From: an uncultured Rhodospirillaceae bacterium
GTDB taxonomy: Bacteria; Pseudomonadota; Alphaproteobacteria; CAAGCB01; CAG-977
Assembly: GCA_900553035.1 (NCBI GenBank)
Contig: USCC01000056.1
Coordinates: 1 to 14,149 of the forward strand
Length of the DNA: 14,149 bases
Reading direction: 5' to 3'
The notes below the pieces were generated by a model, which was given only the letters and a program-made list of their open reading frames with translations, was not told the origin of the DNA and did not search any database. The stretch's first letter is position 1. Each line of letters begins with the position of its first letter. Position numbers and translations under genes: made by a program. Below, one piece after another: positions 1-5,320 of this stretch.

Positions 1-534
1 AATATTTTTGGCTCCTGTGTTTTCGCGGGGATTGAAGGGTCGCGGCCGATGCTGGTGGAAATACAGGCTCTGGCCGCTCCATCGGGTGCGGGAACGCCGC
101 GCCGCGCCGTTGTCGGGTGGGATTCGTCGCGTCTGGCGATGGTTCTGGCCGTTCTGGAAGCCCGGTGCGGTATTGAAATGTCCGGAAAGGACATCTACCT
201 GAACGTGGCGGGAGGGATCCGCCTGTCCGAGCCGGCTGCGGATCTGGCGGTCGCCGCGGCGCTTCTGTCGTCGGTGGCTCAGATTCCCGTTCCTGCGGAC
301 ATGGCTGTGTTCGGGGAAATCGGTCTGTCCGGCGAAATCCGCGCCGTCCCGCAGCCGGATCTGCGATTAAAAGAAGCGGCCAAGCTGGGATTCGAACGCG
401 CACTTGTTCCGCCGCGGCGCGTTAATAAAAAATCAGTAAAAGAATCGGATACTGTTCTGAAGGTAAATGAAATCGGCCACCTGAAAACATTATTGGACAT
501 GTTCGGGCTGTCCGGCAGAAAACAGGAAGCGTAA
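1..534 (+). CDS. radA: DNA repair protein RadA, C-terminal part (5' end outside window)
   Basis: RadA (Sms) is a RecA-like ATPase that helps process branched recombination intermediates; family knowledge places it in the cytoplasm on DNA. Reading frame 1 is open from the first base and gives 177 residues, starting FGSCVFAGIEGSRPMLVEIQ, which is the entry to the Lon-protease-like C-terminal domain of RadA. Further family signatures follow: TPRRAVVGWDSSRLAMVLAVL (about residues 37-57), the NVAGGIRLSEPAADLAVAAA stretch, and VFGEIGLSGEIRAV. The zinc finger, Walker A and KNRFG regions must lie upstream of the window. The ATG at 49 is internal to this domain and should not be taken as the start. 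The TAA stop shares its last base with the cvpA start, so the two are co-transcribed. No frameshift or truncation is seen in the visible part. Confidence 0.95.
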   Translation, partial: NIFGSCVFAGIEGSRPMLVEIQALAAPSGAGTPRRAVVGWDSSRLAMVLAVLEARCGIEMSGKDIYLNVAGGIRLSEPAADLAVAAALLSSVAQIPVPADMAVFGEIGLSGEIRAVPQPDLRLKEAAKLGFERALVPPRRVNKKSVKESDTVLKVNEIGHLKTLLDMFGLSGRKQEA

Positions 535-1385
535 TGGAAAACATCAGCGCCGCGGATATTTTCATCGTTGTCGTCATCGGTCTGTCCGCACTTCTTTCGC
601 TTGGCCGCGGCTTTGTCAGCGAAATGCTGGGAATCGGGTCATGGTTTCTGGCCACCGTCATCGGTTTTTACGCCATGCCGATTCTGAGCCCCCGGATCGA
701 ACCGATTGTTCATAAGCCTCTTCTGGCCAATATCCTGAGCATTGCGTCGGCGTCTCTGGTCGCGCTGGTCGTCCTGACGGTTATCTGTTCACGGATTACC
801 GTCAAAGTCCGTAAAAGTGTCCTGAACCGGCTGGATCATTTTCTGGGATTTATTTTCGGCTGTCTGCGCGGGATCGTCATTCTTGTCCTTCTGTACTTCA
901 TCATCATGATCATCGCGCCGAAAAGCCTGCCGGACTTCCGGAAGGACAGCCGCCTGATGCCGTATCTGGAAATGGTGACGGAAAACGTCAGGGATCAGCT
1001 GCCCGAATCCCTCTTTGACAATCCCGTCAAAAATGAGGACGGAGAAGAGGAGGAGCCGAGCGATCTGGACGAACTGATTCAGAAACTGAATGAAACGCCG
1101 GAAAAGGCGAAAAAGGATATCAGATCGAAGCCGAAGACCACTCCGAAAAATAAGGAGATTGAAATTCTTCCCGAAGACGACCCTCTGCGTCGGTCGCTGG
1201 AAGAGCTGGAAAGCGAAGTCCCCCGGGATCCGTCGGAAAAGGAATTTTTTGACCTGCTGAACAGTCCTCAAGTCAAGGCAAAACCCTCCAGGGGAAGCAA
1301 TGAGGGATACGACCGGAAAGAACGCGAAGATTTGAATCGGTTGATTCTGGAAAGCGTTGACGACGTTGAATCGGCGGTGCCGTAA
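534..1385 (+). CDS. cvpA: CvpA family inner-membrane protein with long acidic tail
   Basis: CvpA-family proteins are small multipass membrane proteins, named from colicin V production in E. coli and linked to envelope stress tolerance; the molecular activity is unsettled. The N-terminal ~130 residues show the family pattern: a first segment IFIVVVIGLSALLSLGRGFV, then three more hydrophobic segments around residues 33-50, 65-87 and 105-128, with the LDHFLGFIFGCLRGIVIL signature before the last. Residues ~132-283 form a hydrophilic, Glu/Asp/Lys-rich tail (EDGEEEE, KKDIRSKPKTTPKNKE) without recognisable domain, so the protein is considerably longer than the core CvpA domain. The start overlaps the radA stop as TAATG and the stop overlaps the tsaB start in the same way, indicating translational coupling. 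The radA-cvpA pair is common in Alphaproteobacteria, where purF often follows; here tsaB follows instead. Confidence 0.88.
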   Translation: MENISAADIFIVVVIGLSALLSLGRGFVSEMLGIGSWFLATVIGFYAMPILSPRIEPIVHKPLLANILSIASASLVALVVLTVICSRITVKVRKSVLNRLDHFLGFIFGCLRGIVILVLLYFIIMIIAPKSLPDFRKDSRLMPYLEMVTENVRDQLPESLFDNPVKNEDGEEEEPSDLDELIQKLNETPEKAKKDIRSKPKTTPKNKEIEILPEDDPLRRSLEELESEVPRDPSEKEFFDLLNSPQVKAKPSRGSNEGYDRKEREDLNRLILESVDDVESAVP

Positions 1386-2023
1386 TGCAAACGATTCTTG
1401 CGTTGGAGTGTGCCCATGAAGCCTGTTCGGCGGCGGTCTGGAAAGACGGCCGGATAAGGGCTTCGGAAAAGAAAGATATGGAGCGCGGGCAGGCCGAGGC
1501 ACTGTTCCCGATGATTTTGCGTGTCATGGCCGAAGCCGGATGCGGATTCGATGACGTGAATGTCGTGGCCGTGACAATCGGCCCGGGGTCTTTCACGGGT
1601 GTGCGCGTGGGTCTTGCTGCGGCGCGTGGGATTGCCATGGCCGCCGGGATTCCAATGGTCGGCATTTCCGTTCTGGAAGGGACAGCTTTTAAGGTTTCCG
1701 GACTTTTTCCTGAAATCCGGGATGTATATGTCGTTCTGGAAACTCGGCGCGACGATTTCTATGTCCAGCGCTTTTCCGGCGGCCGTCCGGTTTCGGAACC
1801 GGCCGTCATGAGCGGGGAGGCTTTGAAAGCCGTCGCGGATATTCCCGTCGCGGGAAACGGAGCCCTGCGTTTTGCCGAGGAGTTCGGGCCGGCCCGGGTT
1901 CTGGAAGTCCCGATGCCGGACGCCGCCGACGTTGCGGTTCTGGCCTCCGCGCGTGCGCCGGAAGAAACATATCCGTCGCCTCTGTACCTGCGGGAAGCCG
2001 AGGTGTCGGGATGCCGGAAATAA
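1385..2023 (+). CDS. tsaB: tRNA t6A37 threonylcarbamoyltransferase complex subunit TsaB
   Basis: TsaB (YeaZ) is the dimerising partner of TsaD in the complex that installs N6-threonylcarbamoyl on A37 of ANN-decoding tRNAs, in the cytoplasm. The 212-residue length fits the family. The N-terminal strand ILALECAHEACSAAVW corresponds to the usual ILAIDTS..ACS motif, with the customary Asp-Thr-Ser replaced by Glu-Cys-Ala. The diagnostic segment VTIGPGSFTGVRVGLAAARG is at about residues 63-82, followed by IPMVGISVLEG. The C-terminal part (YPSPLYLRE) also matches the family ending. The start sits in a TAATG overlap with cvpA, and the gene overlaps rimI by 13 bases. The tsaB-rimI neighbourhood is widespread in bacteria and supports the calls for both genes. 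The tsaD and tsaE partners are not in the window. Confidence 0.94.
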   Translation: MQTILALECAHEACSAAVWKDGRIRASEKKDMERGQAEALFPMILRVMAEAGCGFDDVNVVAVTIGPGSFTGVRVGLAAARGIAMAAGIPMVGISVLEGTAFKVSGLFPEIRDVYVVLETRRDDFYVQRFSGGRPVSEPAVMSGEALKAVADIPVAGNGALRFAEEFGPARVLEVPMPDAADVAVLASARAPEETYPSPLYLREAEVSGCRK

Positions 2024-2454
2024 TCCGCCGGGACGATTCTTTTGCCGCGGTGTATGCGGCTCTTCATGCGGCCTGTTTTGATAAAGCCTGGAACGAACCG
2101 GCGATGCGTCAGATTCTGCGTATGCCCGGGGCTTTCGGCTTTCTGGCCGTTGAAAAGGACGAGGTTGCCGGTTTCATCCTGTGTTCGCGGGCTACCGACG
2201 AAGCGGAAATCGTGTCTGTGGGCGTCCGTCCGGAGTTCCGCCGCACCGGAATGGCCGAGCGTCTGATTCATGAGGCTTTCAGCACGGCGCGCAGGCAGGG
2301 AGCCCGTGTTTTCTTTCTGGAAGTCGCCGTCGACAATCCCGCCGCCGTTGCGCTGTATGAAAAAACAGGGTTCCGAAAGGTCGGAAAACGAAAAGGATAT
2401 TACGAACGCGGCGACGAAAGAATCGACGCCTTGGTCATGCGGGCGGACTTATAG
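2011..2454 (+). CDS. rimI: Ribosomal-protein-alanine N-acetyltransferase RimI (GNAT)
   Basis: RimI transfers acetyl from acetyl-CoA to the N-terminal alanine of ribosomal protein S18. The 147 residues form one GNAT domain: the N-terminal half ends in the strand EIVSVGVRPEFRRTGMAERL (about residues 69-88), which holds the acetyl-CoA pyrophosphate-binding loop in R-x-x-G-M-A form. It is followed by VFFLEVAVDNPAAVALYEKT and GFRKVGKRKGYY, the typical LEV..N..A..LY..xGF signature, and ends with DALVMR. The start is preceded by a GAGG seven bases upstream, within the tsaB coding end. It is the last gene of the radA-cvpA-tsaB-rimI operon. Its 3' end overlaps the convergent methyltransferase gene by 55 bases, leaving no room for a terminator between them. 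Substrate is inferred from tsaB linkage; a broader GNAT specificity is possible. Confidence 0.9.
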   Translation: MPEIIRRDDSFAAVYAALHAACFDKAWNEPAMRQILRMPGAFGFLAVEKDEVAGFILCSRATDEAEIVSVGVRPEFRRTGMAERLIHEAFSTARRQGARVFFLEVAVDNPAAVALYEKTGFRKVGKRKGYYERGDERIDALVMRADL

Positions 2455-3104
2455 CTTTTCTTTGGCGTTCCGCTCAGGACAAGAGCCTGCTTCAGCATTT
2501 CGGAAATCAGGAAAGCGCCGGCCGAAAGCGGCAGATAGGAAATGAATTCATCCAGTATGTCAACGTTGTGCGTATACGCGGCCGGCGGCAGGAAAACCGC
2601 GCTGTTCCGTCTTTTGGTAAGAAAACGGTTTTCGCCCGCCAGACGGTCAAGCTCTTTGCCTGAAAACAGGGCGCCCTGCATGGGCGGCATTGTTTTCTGA
2701 ACACCCCAGAGGCTGTAACGGTTGGGGACGATGCAGATCAGGGATCCGTTGTGCGCCAGAATACGCCAGAGTTCTTTAAGAAGTGCCGCGGGATCGGAAA
2801 CGTATTCCAGAGCGTTGACGACCAGGGCATACTGGAACGATCCGTTTGGAAAAGGCAGTGCGTTTTCGCGAATTTTCAGGACATCCGGGTTTTCGTTTTT
2901 ATCCGTCGGATCGGTTTCCAGAATAAATTGAGGCGATTTTTTTTCCAGTTCAACGCAGAACGGAGTCGCATACCCGACGGTCAGGACACGCGCGCCCGCA
3001 ATGTCGGGCCAGCAAGGGTCAATGGAACGGCAAATCTGCCGGAAAACGCGGCGGCCGCATTGCGAAGCGTAAAAGGATCCCAGAGACTGCGTCGTTCGCG
3101 TCAT
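2400..3104 (-). CDS. Class I SAM-dependent methyltransferase (FYAS/GYATP family)
   Basis: A 234-residue methyltransferase-fold protein, probably cytosolic; the substrate is unknown. The N-terminal FYASQCGRRVFRQI and the nucleotide-binding strand ARVLTVGYATPF (about residues 38-49) match a conserved alphaproteobacterial family in which the classical GxGxG loop reads GYATP. The core continues with LPFPNGSFQYALVVNALEYV and PAALLKELWRILAHNGSLIC, the usual motifs of type 11 methyltransferases, and the end contains FLISEMLKQALVLSGTPKK, also typical. I chose the ATG at 3104 because GAAGG lies eight bases upstream; an in-frame TTG at 3119 would add five residues but overlaps that GAAGG. In other alphaproteobacteria the family often sits near a hydroxyacylglutathione hydrolase gene (family knowledge); none is present here. 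The 3' end overlaps rimI. A terminator-like palindrome lies immediately upstream, so expression may depend on read-through. Confidence 0.85.
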   Translation of the reverse strand: MTRTTQSLGSFYASQCGRRVFRQICRSIDPCWPDIAGARVLTVGYATPFCVELEKKSPQFILETDPTDKNENPDVLKIRENALPFPNGSFQYALVVNALEYVSDPAALLKELWRILAHNGSLICIVPNRYSLWGVQKTMPPMQGALFSGKELDRLAGENRFLTKRRNSAVFLPPAAYTHNVDILDEFISYLPLSAGAFLISEMLKQALVLSGTPKKSYKSARMTKASILSSPRS

Positions 3105-3117
3105 ACGCTTTGCCTTC

Positions 3118-3170
3118 AAAAAAAATGAACCGCATTTTAAATACCCTGACAGGGTACATTAAAATGCGGT
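3118..3170 (-). terminator. Long nested palindrome plus T-tract between mscS and the methyltransferase gene
   Basis: The outer arms ACCGCATTTTAA (3129-3140) and TTAAAATGCGGT (3159-3170) are perfect 12-base complements. Nested inside are TACCCTG (3142-3148) and CAGGGTA (3150-3156), seven perfect pairs around a single A. On the minus strand the hairpin is followed after three bases by eight Ts (3125-3118), the form of a Rho-independent terminator for mscS transcripts. The T-tract abuts GAAGG (3117-3113), the ribosome binding site of the methyltransferase gene, so this is a terminator inside the leader of the next gene. There is no T-tract on the plus-strand side. A one-base loop is sterically tight, so the real RNA loop would open by a pair or more. 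Confidence 0.75.
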
Positions 3171-3218
3171 CAAGAAGAAAGCGGTTTTATCAGGAGTCTT
3201 TGTTTTTTCGCTTTCCAA
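3159..3218 (-). CDS. Possible 19-codon leader peptide ahead of the palindrome
   Basis: On the minus strand an AAGGAG (3234-3229) stands ten bases before a TTG that opens 19 codons, rich in Lys and Thr with two Phe-Phe/Phe residues near the end, and the TAA stop falls within the first arm of the hairpin (3159-3161). The arrangement resembles a leader peptide whose translation could open the hairpin. However, TTG starts are weak, the ORF is very short and nothing else supports translation. Low confidence. Confidence 0.15.
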   Translation of the reverse strand: MESEKTKTPDKTAFFLTAF

Positions 3219-3287
3219 GTTTGTTTCGCTCCTTCCCTAACAAGGAGATGTTCTTATACTGTCATATAATTATTTGTTTGTATAGTA

Positions 3288-4106
3288 TTATTTTTCACGG
3301 ACGGCATAAAGATGAACATCACGCTGCGGGAAGGGGATGGACAGCCCGGCGCCTTCAATCGCTGATTTAAGCTTCTGGTTGGTGGCCCAATAGGTATCCC
3401 AGTAGTCGGATGTGCTGGTCCAGGCTCTCATCTGCAGATTGACAGAGCTGTCGGCCAGGGTTCGAACCATCACCTGCGGCGCGGGATCTGTCAAAAAGCG
3501 CGGATCTTCGGCAATGATTCGCCGCAGGACATCCAGCCCGGTTTCGATTGAATCGCCGTATCCGATGCCGACGACGATTTCCATCCGGCGTTTGTCGTTG
3601 TGCGAATAGTTTTTGATCGGCGCGCCCCACAGCGAGCCGTTCGGGACAGTAATCCGCAGTCCGTCGGGAGTGTCCATCAGGGTGACGAAAAGGTTTATCT
3701 CCCGGACGGTGCCGTTGACGTTTCCGGTTTCGATGTAATCGCCGTTTTTAAAGGGGTGCAGAATTAAAAGCATCAGCCCGGCGGCAATGTTTGAAAGCGT
3801 GTCCTTCAGAGCCAGCCCCACAGCCAGGCCGGCCGCGCCCAGAAGGGCGACAAGGCTGGTCGTATTGACGCCGAAAATGTTAAGGATGAAAAGGCCGCCG
3901 ATGCCGTAAATTGAATATTTCGTGATGACCTTGAAAACCGGAAGGAAGGTATCATCGAACGTTCTGATTCGCGTGACGGCGTTTTCCAAAGCGGTCAGCG
4001 CGATTTTGGCAACGGACGAACAGACCAGAAGGATACCGATGACAAGGAAGAGCTTGTAGGCGATTGGGAGGATGAAGGGCATATGCCGGACGAGAAAATC
4101 ATACAT
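3288..4106 (-). CDS. mscS: MscS-type small-conductance mechanosensitive channel
   Basis: MscS homologues are inner-membrane heptameric channels that open on membrane tension and release solutes during hypo-osmotic shock. The 272 residues include three hydrophobic segments: about 10-32 (FILPIAYKLFLVIGILLVC), about 61-80 (KYSIYGIGGLFILNIF), and the pore-lining third segment SLVALLGAAGLAVGLALKD with its Gly/Ala packing pattern, followed by LSNIAAGLMLLILHPFKNGD. The beta domain contains VREINLFVTLMDTPDG and ITVPNGSLWGAPIKNYS, and the end is SIPFPQRDVHLYAV, all close to the E. coli MscS layout and length (286 residues). The ATG is preceded by AGGAGA with seven-base spacing, a good ribosome binding site. 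The likely terminator is the palindrome at 3118-3170. It is divergent from the DUF1090 gene. Confidence 0.93.
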   Translation of the reverse strand: MYDFLVRHMPFILPIAYKLFLVIGILLVCSSVAKIALTALENAVTRIRTFDDTFLPVFKVITKYSIYGIGGLFILNIFGVNTTSLVALLGAAGLAVGLALKDTLSNIAAGLMLLILHPFKNGDYIETGNVNGTVREINLFVTLMDTPDGLRITVPNGSLWGAPIKNYSHNDKRRMEIVVGIGYGDSIETGLDVLRRIIAEDPRFLTDPAPQVMVRTLADSSVNLQMRAWTSTSDYWDTYWATNQKLKSAIEGAGLSIPFPQRDVHLYAVREK

Positions 4107-4209
4107 GGCGGGTTCTCCTGCAAAATGGAATCCCTGAAGAATACCATCCGGAGATGAAACGAAAAAGAGAGACGTTCGGCCATCTTTTTCCTCTAACCGA
4201 AAAGCGCGG

Positions 4210-4239
4210 ATGACGTCTCCGGAAAGACAGGCGTATAAT
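4210..4239 (+). promoter_or_regulatory. Probable sigma-70-type promoter for the DUF1090 gene
   Basis: A perfect TATAAT lies at 4234-4239, with ATGACG at 4210-4215 (four of six matches to TTGACA) 18 bases upstream. A start near 4246 would leave a leader of about 30 bases before the ATG at 4276. It is based on consensus match only. Confidence 0.55.
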
Positions 4240-4275
4240 CGGCGGTATGTCTTTATTTTTCGGGGGATCGGAACA

Positions 4276-4647
4276 ATGAAACGTCAATTTTTCTTTTTGT
4301 TGCTTGGGCTTGTGCCGTTTTCGGCTTTTGCCGCGCCGGAGACATGCGCGGAAAAAAAACAGGCGCTTGAGGCTGAAATCGCCCGCGCCGAAGCTTCTGT
4401 AAACGGGCACTATCGTCTGAAAGGGCTGAACGAGGCGCTGAAAAACCTTGAAGCGAACTGCACGGACGAAGGCCTGCGCGAAAAAGCCGAAGAAAAAATC
4501 GAAAAAGTCCGCGGGAAGGTCGAAAAGGCGGAAAAAGACCTGCAGGAGGCGGTCGACAGCGGCAAAGACGCGGCGAAAATCGCGAAGAAAAGGAACAAGC
4601 TTTTGGAGGAACAGCAGAAACTCCAGAATCTGGAAGCCGGGCTTTAG
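4276..4647 (+). CDS. Periplasmic DUF1090 (YqjC-like) protein
   Basis: A 123-residue secreted protein of unknown molecular function. Residues 1-19 (MKRQFFFLLLGLVPFSAFA) form a Sec signal peptide with an AFA/A signal peptidase I site. The mature part starts with a conserved TCAEKKQALEAEIARA stretch, then GHYRLKGLNEALKNLEANCT, and ends with AKIAKKRNKLLEEQQKLQNLE; the two-cysteine spacing and the Lys/Glu heptad pattern match the DUF1090 family, which includes E. coli YqjC. The second half is a near-continuous amphipathic helix or coiled coil. I chose the ATG at 4276 over an in-frame ATG at 4210 because only the former begins with a signal peptide and because 4210-4239 looks like a promoter. It ends four bases from a convergent gene, with no terminator visible. 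DUF1090 is best known to me from Gammaproteobacteria, so transfer is possible but unproven. Confidence 0.8.
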   Translation: MKRQFFFLLLGLVPFSAFAAPETCAEKKQALEAEIARAEASVNGHYRLKGLNEALKNLEANCTDEGLREKAEEKIEKVRGKVEKAEKDLQEAVDSGKDAAKIAKKRNKLLEEQQKLQNLEAGL

Positions 4648-4651
4648 CCTC

Positions 4652-5173
4652 TCACTTTCTTTTCGGCGGCAGGCCGCGGGCTTTCCTGTACGCTTCGATG
4701 CGGCGGCGTTCCAATTCCATCAGGTTGCACCGGTTCGTCTTTTTATTCCAGGTCAGATTATTTTTTTCACAGACCTGGATGGTGCGGCTCTTGTCCAGGG
4801 CCGGCATGAAGAAATTGACGCTTTCCGCCGTCAGCAACAGAAAAGCAACGGCAAACGGCGCGATCAGGTTCAGACGGATGCTCCGGGTTTTGATCAGAAA
4901 TTCATAACAAAGGTAGGCGCCGATGATGAACACCGCCGTTTCAAAACCAAGAGCAAAACGGTATTGATGTTCGGCGCTTTTGATGTCGGTGAATTCGGGT
5001 TCGTTCGGAAACCTTTGAAGTATTTGAGGAAAATCGAACGGCAGGGAAATCCATAATTTCGCCGTTTTCATCCCCAGCCCGATCAACAGAAGCAGGTTCA
5101 GCGCGAACAACGTATAGCGAAAAGCCGTTGCTGTATAAAGCCTGAATTGTGAAAAAAGCGTTTTATTCCTCAT
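4652..5173 (-). CDS. Hypothetical inner-membrane protein, three membrane segments
   Basis: I do not recognise this 173-residue protein. It has three hydrophobic segments: about residues 17-35 (ATAFRYTLFALNLLLLIGLG region), 74-90 (FALGFETAVFIIGAYLCYEF) and 100-120 (LNLIAPFAVAFLLLTAESV). The loop after the first segment is polar and ends with EFTDIKSAEHQYR. The C-terminal ~50 residues are strongly basic (LERRRIEAYRKARGLPPKRK) and contain two cysteines 14 residues apart (VCEKNNLTWNKKTNRC). The basic tail suggests it is cytoplasmic by the positive-inside rule. The start has AAGG seven bases upstream and is divergent from the glutamate dehydrogenase gene. Codon use looks like that of the neighbours. 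It could be a lineage-specific membrane protein. Confidence 0.75.
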   Translation of the reverse strand: MRNKTLFSQFRLYTATAFRYTLFALNLLLLIGLGMKTAKLWISLPFDFPQILQRFPNEPEFTDIKSAEHQYRFALGFETAVFIIGAYLCYEFLIKTRSIRLNLIAPFAVAFLLLTAESVNFFMPALDKSRTIQVCEKNNLTWNKKTNRCNLMELERRRIEAYRKARGLPPKRK

Positions 5174-5320
5174 CCGCCATCCTTGTTGATTCCGATTCTC
5201 TTTTTATCCTGTCCGGCGGCCAAAGAAAAGACAGAATCGACCCCGAATGCAAAAATGCTTGTCGTCGGGCTCGGGTAAGTATATTTTCGGGACAATATCG
5301 TTTTCATAAAGGTAGGTCTC

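Noticed and set aside
789..1502. 237-codon minus-strand frame
   Set aside because: It is antisense to cvpA and tsaB, both of which are recognised by motifs and linked by overlapping start and stop codons.
3110..3370. 86-codon plus-strand frame across the mscS-methyltransferase gap
   Set aside because: It crosses the palindrome and the end of mscS, and its low-complexity basic and aromatic translation shows no family features.
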